Shown here: in pieces, positions 5,909-11,245 of the stretch
Position numbering within the stretch: position 1 is the first letter of the stretch
Layout of the letters: each line of letters begins with the position of its first letter
NCBI GenBank assembly: GCA_964403465.1
Contig: CAYOFY010000055.1
Coordinates: forward strand, 1-11,245
Direction of reading: 5' to 3'
Origin: JAFGKM01 sp964403465
GTDB lineage: Bacteria > Ratteibacteria > UBA8468 > B48-G9 > JAFGKM01
Length of the DNA stretch: 11,245 nucleotides
Translations under genes and position numbers: made by a program
The notes under the pieces: model-generated
Told to the model about the DNA's origin: nothing
Seen by the model: only the letters and a program-made list of their open reading frames with translations
The model's database searches: none

Positions 5909-6485
5909 TTTTAGTAATTCTGGATTCCGGTCTCTTTGCCACTTTTACCAGGGCGGGTCTCAGGATTTTATCGTGGAATAGATAACCGCTTCTCACTTCT
6001 TGAATAATTGTTCCTTCTTCAAATTTATTGGTTTCCACGCTTTCTTCCGCTTCATGAAACTCATGGTTGAATATTTTCCCGGTTGTCTCTATTTTTTTGA
6101 CTCCCATGCCATCAAGAAGTTTGGTGAACTCCTTCTTCAACATTTCAAGGCCCTTGTGAATGGACTCCAGGGATGGGCTGTTTTCCATATGCTTTATGAC
6201 CTCTTCAAATATTTCATCAAATGGCAGCAGCTTCAAAACAAGATTCTCCGTTCCGAATCTGTATATTTCCTGTTTCTCCCTGTCTGTCCGCTTCTTGTAA
6301 TTGTCAAATTCGGCGATGGTCCTCAAGTATCTCTCTTTCAAATCTTTTATTTGTGATTGTTTTTCCTCCATATCCTTCTGCAGCTGTCTGAACCCGCGGG
6401 CAGTTTCTCTCAATCTGGTCAAATCCTGTATCTTTATGTGGGTTGTTTCAACATTTGCATTCTCTTTCTGCTTGTGCATTTTCAT
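5877..6485 (-). CDS. grpE: GrpE nucleotide-exchange factor of the DnaK chaperone
   Basis: GrpE drives ADP release from DnaK and acts as a dimer in the cytoplasm. Residues 15-75 form a charged heptad-like coiled coil ending in the family motif RTIAEFDNYKKRTDREKQE (55-73). Then come ENLVLKLLPFDEIFEEVI (80-97) and the C-terminal beta-wing, FNHEFHEAEE (139-148) and EEGTIIQEVRSGYLFHDKILRPALVKVAK (156-184), all characteristic. From ATG 6485-6483 it has 202 residues and starts 11 nt after the lepB stop. ATG 6479-6477 is almost as good, with AGG 7 nt upstream. An upstream GTG at 6521 would lie inside lepB and looks unlikely. A lysine/aspartate-rich tail of about 18 residues overlaps ispE. It is unusual that hrcA, dnaK and dnaJ, its common neighbours, are not here. 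Confidence 0.95.
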   Translation of the reverse strand: MKMHKQKENANVETTHIKIQDLTRLRETARGFRQLQKDMEEKQSQIKDLKERYLRTIAEFDNYKKRTDREKQEIYRFGTENLVLKLLPFDEIFEEVIKHMENSPSLESIHKGLEMLKKEFTKLLDGMGVKKIETTGKIFNHEFHEAEESVETNKFEEGTIIQEVRSGYLFHDKILRPALVKVAKRPESRITKNDKDPVPGKD

Positions 6486-6496
6486 ACCTATTCCGG

Positions 6497-7030
6497 TCAG
6501 TGAATGAAACCCATACGCCACGGAGGCCAGTATGTGAATATAGCCTTTCCTACCAGATTCTTTTCAGGGACAAAACCCCAGTATCTGCTGTCTTTGCTGT
6601 TTATACTGTTGTCTCCGAGAACAAAATAACTCTTCTGAGGGATTTCTATTTCCCATTCATTTCCGTAATATCCGTCGCTGTAATAATATCTTGACGCAAT
6701 ATTTTTGTCACTGACCTGTCTGCCGTTTATGTATATCCTGCCATTTTTCAGCATGACTTTTTCCCCCGGCAAACCCACCATTCTTTTCACAAAATCCCTC
6801 CTGGGTTCTTCCGGATACTTGAAAATGACAACCTCACCTCTTCTGGGTGCCCTTATCTTGTAAATTATATCATTGGAGAGCAGCCTGTCACCCACGTCAA
6901 GGGTTGGTACCATTGATGTGGTGGGAATCTTAAAATTACCGATGAAAAAAGCCCTGACAAGGAGAGCTATTGCCACCGCTGCCAGGATTGATTTGAACCA
7001 GTCTACTGTTTGTTTCTTGGTTTTTTGCAT
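6497..7030 (-). CDS. lepB: Signal peptidase I LepB
   Basis: This is the membrane serine protease that removes signal peptides from Sec- and Tat-exported proteins. A single hydrophobic segment (about residues 14-30) anchors the N-terminus. Catalytic Ser39 lies in IPTTSMVPTL (35-44). The general-base Lys82 lies in DFVKRMVGLPGE (79-90), and the family box GDNSINSKDSRYWG (139-152) is intact. The length of 177 resembles the short, single-anchor forms rather than the longer two-anchor enzyme of E. coli. The start is well supported by AAGGAG 5 nt upstream (7041-7036). It follows the glycosyltransferase stop by 32 nt and is followed at once by grpE. T2SS substrates cross the inner membrane through Sec or Tat, so LepB serves the gsp products' cargo as well as general export. 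Confidence 0.97.
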   Translation of the reverse strand: MQKTKKQTVDWFKSILAAVAIALLVRAFFIGNFKIPTTSMVPTLDVGDRLLSNDIIYKIRAPRRGEVVIFKYPEEPRRDFVKRMVGLPGEKVMLKNGRIYINGRQVSDKNIASRYYYSDGYYGNEWEIEIPQKSYFVLGDNSINSKDSRYWGFVPEKNLVGKAIFTYWPPWRMGFIH

Positions 7031-7035
7031 TCAGA

Positions 7036-7041
7036 CTCCTT
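7036..7041 (-). promoter_or_regulatory. Strong ribosome binding site of lepB
   Basis: AAGGAG on the coding strand, 5 nt before the lepB ATG. It fixes the start and suggests independent, efficient initiation within the operon. Confidence 0.75.
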
Positions 7042-7062
7042 CATGGAAATTCAGGTAAGATT

Positions 7063-8184
7063 TTACCTTCTCTCTCTCTTAAAATCAACAGTTTCCGTAT
7101 ATACGGCAATATATTTTTTCATCATGATTTCGAGAGAGAAAATTTCTTTAACCCGCTTTCTTGCATTTTCACCCATGTTGTAGCGCTGCTCTCTGTCTCT
7201 CAGCAGTGATATTATTGCACCGGCAAGTTTCGTGTGATTCTTGACAGGGATTAACAGTCCGCTTACTCCATCTTCAATTATGTGTGGTATATCGCCAACC
7301 GAAAACGCAACACAGGGTTTCCCCTTTCCCATCGCCTCAAGAAGGCTAACCGGACAGCCTTCCCACAAGGACGGAAAAACGAAAATATCAAATAAATCTA
7401 TGATATCTGCGGCATTGTTTATGAATCCCGTAAAAATGAATCTGTCCTCTATCCCTGCCTTTCTTGTCTCGTTGACCAACGTTTGTCTGAGTTCCCCCTG
7501 CCCTACTATTACAAATCTTGTTTCCGGGAAGTCTTTGAGGATAGCGGGAGCTGCTGATATAAGATAGGTATGTCCTTTCGGACTGCGAAGGTTGCCTACC
7601 GTACCAACGAGATATTCCGAAGGTTCTATTCCGAAATCTTTTCGTGAATACGTAAAACCTGATTTATCCATCCTTATGCCGTTGGGTATTACGATTATTT
7701 TTTCGCCGCTTATTCCGGCATTTTCGGTAAGGGCCTTCTTGCCTGCATGTGAATTTGAAATTATGATATCTGTCCATCTGGCTGTAACCCTATCTATAAA
7801 CCAGTGATATTTCTTTCTCCAGGGATCAGTACTTCTCTGTGAGGAAATGACGACCTTGATTTTCAGCAACCTGCCGATTATCCTCCCTGTCAAATTACCG
7901 TAGAAGAGAAATGAATGCAGTATGTCCGGGGACTCTTTTTTGACGGTTCTAAGCAGTCTTATAAATTCAAGAGGGTTCTTTTTGAGATTAAATACATAAG
8001 TTTTGATTTTCTTGTGTTCCAGTTCTTCCGTGAATTTACCGGAACCTTTTATGGCAAAAACAGTTGGAGGATAGAATCTTTCAGGAGTAATGCTTTCTGT
8101 CATAAGAAGCAGCATTTTTTCTGTTCCGCCAATCTCCGAGCCTGAAATTATGAATGATATCTTGATTCTATTTTCATCTACCAT
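7063..8184 (-). CDS. GT4-type (GT-B fold) glycosyltransferase
   Basis: This 373-residue protein has the two-domain GT-B layout. The N-terminal acceptor half opens with ISFIISGSEIGGTEKMLL (9-26), the family's glycine-rich start. A linker motif IPNGI (166-170) follows. The C-terminal donor half has VGTVGNLRSPKGHTYLI (193-209), FVIVGQGELR (224-233), and the E-x7-E nucleotide-sugar motif EGCPVSLLE (275-283), then DIPHIIEDGVSGLLIP (298-313). It is predicted to be a retaining transferase acting on the cytoplasmic face of the membrane. The acceptor and sugar cannot be told from sequence; surface polysaccharide or glycolipid synthesis is likely given the other glycosyltransferases nearby. The ATG overlaps the tsaB stop by 11 nt, so the two are probably coupled. 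There is no strong Shine-Dalgarno. Confidence 0.92.
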   Translation of the reverse strand: MVDENRIKISFIISGSEIGGTEKMLLLMTESITPERFYPPTVFAIKGSGKFTEELEHKKIKTYVFNLKKNPLEFIRLLRTVKKESPDILHSFLFYGNLTGRIIGRLLKIKVVISSQRSTDPWRKKYHWFIDRVTARWTDIIISNSHAGKKALTENAGISGEKIIVIPNGIRMDKSGFTYSRKDFGIEPSEYLVGTVGNLRSPKGHTYLISAAPAILKDFPETRFVIVGQGELRQTLVNETRKAGIEDRFIFTGFINNAADIIDLFDIFVFPSLWEGCPVSLLEAMGKGKPCVAFSVGDIPHIIEDGVSGLLIPVKNHTKLAGAIISLLRDREQRYNMGENARKRVKEIFSLEIMMKKYIAVYTETVDFKRERR

Positions 8185-8812
8185 AGAATGGTTCCAGGGG
8201 CAGCGAAGGGATATTTCTTCTGATTTTCTCGAGTGCCAGAAGTGCGTTCATGCTTGCTTTCGGATACAATAGCTGTCTTGAAAGTATTTTGACAGTTTTT
8301 AAATCCCTTGTTTTTTTTGGTATTACGGGAATTCCGGGTCCCGTAAGAATTATTCCTTTTCCACTGCAGATCATATGGAGCTGGTTGAAATTTATGATTT
8401 TTAGCGGGTAACGCCTTTTGTAATTGAACCTGCCGGCAAAGCTGGAAAAATGTACTTGACCCCTGCAGGCATTTATTACGCATGCGACAGCAACTTTCAT
8501 TTCCTTGAGCCCAAAAAAAAGACTCTCCGGCGTTTCCAGGCAATATATGGCTGTCTTAAAAGGAACAGCAAGTCCCTTTGCAACTCCCATGCCCAACCGT
8601 ATCCCTGTCCATAAGCCGGGACCGCGGGATACTACTATGAGATCAAGGTTGTTCACCGGGCATCTGCTCTTTTCCAGGATGTTGTCTGTATATTCCAGAA
8701 GAATACCAGCGATATCAGCGTTTTTGAATGAATGTTCGGAAACTATGTCACCATCTTGAAGAAATGCAATGCTTGCCATCTCTGAAGTTGTTTCAATAGA
8801 AAGGATTTTCAT
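8174..8812 (-). CDS. tsaB: TsaB, tRNA threonylcarbamoyladenosine (t6A) biosynthesis protein
   Basis: TsaB (YeaZ) pairs with TsaD, and with TsaE regulates transfer of the threonylcarbamoyl group to A37 of ANN-decoding tRNAs. The N-terminus MKILSIETTSEMASIAFLQ (1-19) is the ASKHA-fold phosphate-loop strand of the family. VVSRGPGLWTGIRLGMGVAKGLA (60-82) is its signature, normally GPGSFTGLR; Ser-Phe is replaced here by Leu-Trp. The 212 residues fit the family range, and the C-terminus ends LPLEPFYGR, close to the usual P-x-YLR. The ATG directly abuts the TAG stop of the upstream lipoprotein gene (no spacer), with no strong ribosome binding site, implying reinitiation. The stop overlaps the next glycosyltransferase. 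TsaD, TsaC and TsaE are not in the window. Confidence 0.94.
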   Translation of the reverse strand: MKILSIETTSEMASIAFLQDGDIVSEHSFKNADIAGILLEYTDNILEKSRCPVNNLDLIVVSRGPGLWTGIRLGMGVAKGLAVPFKTAIYCLETPESLFFGLKEMKVAVACVINACRGQVHFSSFAGRFNYKRRYPLKIINFNQLHMICSGKGIILTGPGIPVIPKKTRDLKTVKILSRQLLYPKASMNALLALEKIRRNIPSLPLEPFYGR

Positions 8813-10033
8813 CTAATTGAATCTGCTGAGAATATCAGCTATTGTTTCTGCACTGAAAGTTGTTTCTGGTGCAAGTCTGGTTTCCGATATTAACGACATT
8901 CTTGCCTTTCCAAAGGAAACCTTCCCTTCCAGATATACGGGTATCATTTTCTGGTCTGCAGTAATCCAGAGGTCCATGGCGCCTTTCGTGAAAAACCCTT
9001 CGTCGCTCTGCGCCTGCGGCCTGAGAACATAAACCTCCTTTTTGCCCATATTAAGCACATTTTGAGTTCTTTTCCCTACTATCTGAATGCTCAATTCCCA
9101 TAGATCCCTGAGTGCTATGGGGATGTTAAGACATATAGGTTTTTCCAGGTTGAGGGTTCGTATGACATAAAAAATGGATATTGCATCATAGGCAGCATCA
9201 GGCAGTTTTACGGTATTTTCCTTGGTGCTGTAAATCTTGCCGCTTTTGAATTTCCTGTATTTTGATACATAAGACCTGTTCTTCCATTCAAATCGTATAT
9301 CAAGGATGTCCTCTTTTTCCTTGATTTTGCGGTACTGGTAGTAATAGTATGGAAGAAGAGTCTTGGTGTCAATAAAGGCATCCATTCTGTATAGCGCCAT
9401 ACCGATGCCGGACATCTTTTCTTCCGGGACACTGAGACCGACAATATGGAAGACTTCTCCATAGGCGTTCTTCGTTTTCCTGCAGGCCAGTAATCCTTTG
9501 GCGAAACGTATGGAGTTCCATGTTATCTGATACACCAGACATTCCCCGTTCCACCTGTCCAGAGGTGAAATCGTCTCAGGCGGAATAGCAGGTGCCTTTT
9601 TGGCCGCCTCCGGTTTTTCTATTGTTTCAGTTTTATCCGGGATATCTTTCTTTGCCAGTGAGGCCGTTTCTTCCGTTCCGAAAGTCTCTTGCGGAATTTC
9701 CGGGACGGCTGGAGTAACAGGTATGACAGGGACAAGATTTTCTTCCGGCGGTGCAACAGGCTCAACAATCTGTTTACGTTCAGGAAAGAGAATGTAAGGT
9801 CTTTTTCTGCTGTAAGAATAACCTGTTTCAGCGTTTTCCGGCACTTGTTCTTTTTTTTCCGCAGGAGATGGTTGTCCGGAATGCTCTTCGGGAGGGATAC
9901 TCCCATTCTTGGGACCTGAACGGACAAGAGCTTCTTCCAATGCCTCCCTTGCAGATATTTTTCTTCCATGGGCACAACCGGCAAGCAAAATACATGCCAA
10001 TAAACACAGGATAAAAGATAATCTCTTTTTCAT
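8813..10033 (-). CDS. DUF3108-type lipoprotein with a long Pro/Glu-rich linker
   Basis: Residues 1-20 are a lipoprotein signal peptide with a basic start, hydrophobic core and lipobox L-A-G-C (acylated Cys20). The following residue is Ala rather than Asp, consistent with outer-membrane sorting under the E. coli rule, whose validity here is unknown. Residues about 40-158 form a low-complexity tether rich in Pro, Glu, Lys and Ala. From about 160 to 400 there is a folded, beta-rich domain: WNGECLVYQITWNSIRFAKGLL, then DAFIDTKTLLPYYYYQYRKIKEKE and AYDAISIFYVIRTLNLEKP, then GAMDLWITADQKMIPVYLEGKVSFGKARMSL. This order and pattern is what I associate with DUF3108 proteins, periplasmic and of unknown function. 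The gene probably has its own promoter (10089-10061) and leads the run into tsaB. Function cannot be assigned. Confidence 0.82.
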   Translation of the reverse strand: MKKRLSFILCLLACILLAGCAHGRKISAREALEEALVRSGPKNGSIPPEEHSGQPSPAEKKEQVPENAETGYSYSRKRPYILFPERKQIVEPVAPPEENLVPVIPVTPAVPEIPQETFGTEETASLAKKDIPDKTETIEKPEAAKKAPAIPPETISPLDRWNGECLVYQITWNSIRFAKGLLACRKTKNAYGEVFHIVGLSVPEEKMSGIGMALYRMDAFIDTKTLLPYYYYQYRKIKEKEDILDIRFEWKNRSYVSKYRKFKSGKIYSTKENTVKLPDAAYDAISIFYVIRTLNLEKPICLNIPIALRDLWELSIQIVGKRTQNVLNMGKKEVYVLRPQAQSDEGFFTKGAMDLWITADQKMIPVYLEGKVSFGKARMSLISETRLAPETTFSAETIADILSRFN

Positions 10034-10060
10034 TTGTTAAAATCCCTGATTTTATTTTTT

Positions 10061-10089
10061 ATGTTAGCACATAAACCATTCCTCGGCAA
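10061..10089 (-). promoter_or_regulatory. Candidate sigma70-type promoter (extended -10) for the lipoprotein-tsaB run
   Basis: On the coding strand, TTGCCG (10089-10084) is followed by a 17-nt spacer and TAACAT (10066-10061). The -10 box is preceded by TGC (10069-10067), making an extended -10 element. Each hexamer matches the consensus at four of six positions. A transcript would start about 20 nt before the lipoprotein ATG. This is the only good candidate in the 143-nt spacer and lies between the glycosyltransferase block and the housekeeping run. Confidence 0.4.
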
Positions 10090-10158
10090 TAAACCCCGCT
10101 GCTATCCGAGAATTCCTGGATTTTCAATAGAGGTTTTTTCTTGCCGGAAATACAAGGC

Positions 10159-10184
10159 ATACCTGATAGAAAAATGTCAGGTAT
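10159..10184. repeat. Inverted repeat at the end of the GT2 gene
   Basis: ATACCTGA (10159-10166) and TCAGGTAT (10177-10184) form a perfect 8-bp stem with a 10-nt loop. The stem contains the TGA stop of the glycosyltransferase. On the minus strand no T-run follows, so it is not a standard rho-independent terminator. It may act in mRNA 3'-end protection or rho-assisted termination at the end of the glycosyltransferase block. Confidence 0.5.
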
Positions 10185-11064
10185 TCTCCTGATCTTTTTT
10201 TTCTTTCAAGATATGAAAAAGAAAGAGAGGGAACAATCTTATGAGTTTTCTCAAGGCATGAATATTCAAAGGATAATAAATATATGCCCTGAAAAAAGAC
10301 TTATATCCTTTGACTGTTCTCCTGTCATGAAGATAATATTTAGCCGCTCTGCAAAGCAGGGAACTTTTTTCTTCGGGGGACATTGTGCCAGCATGTTTTC
10401 TTAGAAAAGTTTCCCTGTTTACGGGAAGTAATTTCAGGTTCTTGTCGAGGGAGGAAGGAGTATCATGAAATATTATGAGCGGTTCTCTTGTGCCGGCAAA
10501 TCTGCAGACTTTTTTGAGCCGGTAAACATAATCGGCATCCTCGGCAGTACTGAAGGACGTATCAAAAAAGCCGATTCTCTCAGCAACCTCCTTTTTCAAC
10601 ATAATCTGTTGCGTCAGGAAAAACCATTTACTGGTCGGATTGTTAAGCCGGTACCGGTATGTCTTGTCTCTGTTTTCTTTCCACATCCCGCAATAAACAA
10701 CCCCGATTCCTGTTTTCATTACTTTTCTGAAAATATTCACCTGCTTTTCTATTTTTTCAGGCAGGTATTCGTCATCCGAATCAAGAAATGAGATAAAATC
10801 TCCATGAGATGCTTTAAGCCCGGTGTTTCGCGCCTCTGCAACTCCCCTGTTTATATCATGTCTGAGATATCTTATCCGGCTGTCATTAAAACCGTCAACC
10901 ATGCTTTTTATATCTTCGGAAGAACCGTCATCTATGATTATGATTTCAAGGTTTCTATAGGTCTGGGTTACAACGCTTCTGACTGTTCTTGGCAGTAACT
11001 CGCTTCTGTTATGGACAGGTATTATTACGCTCACAAGGGGATTCTGGTTATCTGATTTATTCAT
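10177..11064 (-). CDS. GT2-family (GT-A fold) glycosyltransferase
   Basis: This 295-residue protein starts with the classical GT2 nucleotide-binding segment PLVSVIIPVHNRSELLPRTV (9-28). QTYRNLEIIIIDDGSSED (34-51) holds the uridine-contacting Asp pair, NRGVAEARNTGLKASHGDFISFLDSDDE (72-99) ends in the metal-binding DSD, and AEDADYVYRL (174-183) is the acceptor-side ED motif. There are no transmembrane segments, so it is a cytoplasmic inverting transferase of the type found in O-antigen, capsule or exopolysaccharide clusters. The basic C-terminal stretch (about 240-290) with RLFPLFLFHILKE could associate with the membrane. It begins 13 nt after the preceding GT4 gene, so the two form one unit. 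The sugar and acceptor cannot be told. Confidence 0.94.
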   Translation of the reverse strand: MNKSDNQNPLVSVIIPVHNRSELLPRTVRSVVTQTYRNLEIIIIDDGSSEDIKSMVDGFNDSRIRYLRHDINRGVAEARNTGLKASHGDFISFLDSDDEYLPEKIEKQVNIFRKVMKTGIGVVYCGMWKENRDKTYRYRLNNPTSKWFFLTQQIMLKKEVAERIGFFDTSFSTAEDADYVYRLKKVCRFAGTREPLIIFHDTPSSLDKNLKLLPVNRETFLRKHAGTMSPEEKSSLLCRAAKYYLHDRRTVKGYKSFFRAYIYYPLNIHALRKLIRLFPLFLFHILKEKKDQENT

Positions 11065-11077
11065 TTTCCGGGTGCAT

Positions 11078-11245
11078 TTATGCCATCTTCTGCTTGTAGG
11101 AGGTCAATGCTTTTTCGTATATGGCGGTTATCTTTGCGCCGATGGTTTCATAAGAATACTTTTTGCGTGCATTCAAAGAGATGCTTTTGCGGTCGTATCT
11201 GTCGGCGTTGTCCAGCATCCAGTTCATTGCTTCGCTCAATGCCTG
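11078..11245 (-). CDS. C-terminal end of a GT4-type glycosyltransferase (cut by window edge)
   Basis: The frame is open from the window edge to TAA 11080-11078 and gives 55 residues: QALSEAMNWMLDNADRYDRK, then ISLNARKKYSYETIGAKITAIYEKAL. This pattern, with a helix 'L..A...ML.n...r', then 'AR..ys.e.i...i..iYe.al', is the usual C-terminal tail of GT-B glycosyltransferases of family GT4. The catalytic domains lie outside the window. It precedes the GT2 gene by 13 nt on the same strand, consistent with a surface-glycan biosynthesis operon entering the window from the right. Family assignment from the tail alone is moderate. Confidence 0.65.
   Translation of the reverse strand, partial: QALSEAMNWMLDNADRYDRKSISLNARKKYSYETIGAKITAIYEKALTSYKQKMA

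Noticed and set aside
5466..5981. Plus-strand open frame of 171 codons opposite ispE/grpE
   Set aside because: It lies antisense to the strongly conserved ispE motifs, and its translation shows no recognisable domain; it is a shadow frame.
6486..6521. GTG start of GrpE inside lepB
   Set aside because: It is a weak start codon inside a conserved gene; two ATG codons at 6485 and 6479 follow the lepB stop closely and give a normal GrpE.
7053..7068. AGGTAA/TTACCT inverted repeat over the stop of the GT4 gene
   Set aside because: The stem is only 6 bp with four A/T pairs and a 4-nt loop and is not followed by T; this is likely to occur by chance.
8178..8543. Minus-strand open frame of 121 codons within tsaB
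   Set aside because: It is a shifted frame of tsaB; the tsaB frame carries all conserved motifs and this one carries none.
10082..10110. CTCGG/CCGAG inverted repeat upstream of the lipoprotein gene as an operator
   Set aside because: The arms are 5 bp with a 19-nt loop and no extension; too weak to support.
10159..10184. Rho-independent terminator after the GT2 gene
   Set aside because: The stem is perfect, but no run of T follows it on the minus strand, so I report it only as an inverted repeat.
1..11245. CRISPR array, tRNA/rRNA genes, insertion sequences or phage genes
   Set aside because: Nearly all the sequence is accounted for by protein genes. I found no regularly spaced long repeats, cloverleaf-like segments, transposase motifs or terminal repeats in the spacers.

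Overview
The window is almost entirely one block of co-oriented minus-strand genes, so transcription runs from high to low coordinates. The sequence is moderately AT-rich. A Gram-negative cell plan is indicated by a lipoprotein with a lipobox and by type II secretion (T2SS) genes. I cannot place the organism from this sequence alone. The mix of conserved genes in an unusual order (tsaB, lepB, grpE, ispE and spoVG leading into gsp genes), with a zinc-ribbon-bearing SpoVG, suggests a little-studied bacterial lineage rather than a common model group.

In order of transcription: (1) the end of a GT4-type glycosyltransferase (11245-11078) and a complete GT2 glycosyltransferase (11064-10177), probably part of a cell-surface polysaccharide cluster; (2) a 143-nt spacer with an inverted repeat and a candidate extended -10 promoter; (3) a housekeeping/envelope run: a DUF3108-type lipoprotein, TsaB (t6A tRNA modification), a second GT4 glycosyltransferase, signal peptidase I, GrpE, IspE and SpoVG; (4) the T2SS run gspF-G-H-I-J-K-L in canonical order, cut off at the left edge inside gspL. 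gspL and the N-terminal part of gspH are easy to miss because one is cut by the window edge and the other is frameshifted.

Most neighbours overlap or lie within about 60 nt, which suggests long polycistronic transcripts and translational coupling. GspF is the inner-membrane platform. GspG is the major pseudopilin, GspH/I/J/K are minor pseudopilins, and GspL connects the platform to the cytoplasmic ATPase. gspC, gspD, gspE, gspM and the prepilin peptidase are not in the window.

The points most worth a second look are: a gspH reading frame broken at a run of nine T, which a single added T or a -1 slip would restore; a palindromic intergenic element built of degenerate 7-bp units between gspF and gspG, next to a perfect GC-rich hairpin; and a SpoVG with a four-cysteine zinc ribbon inserted inside its conserved domain. 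I see no tRNA, rRNA, CRISPR, insertion sequence or convincing rho-independent terminator.
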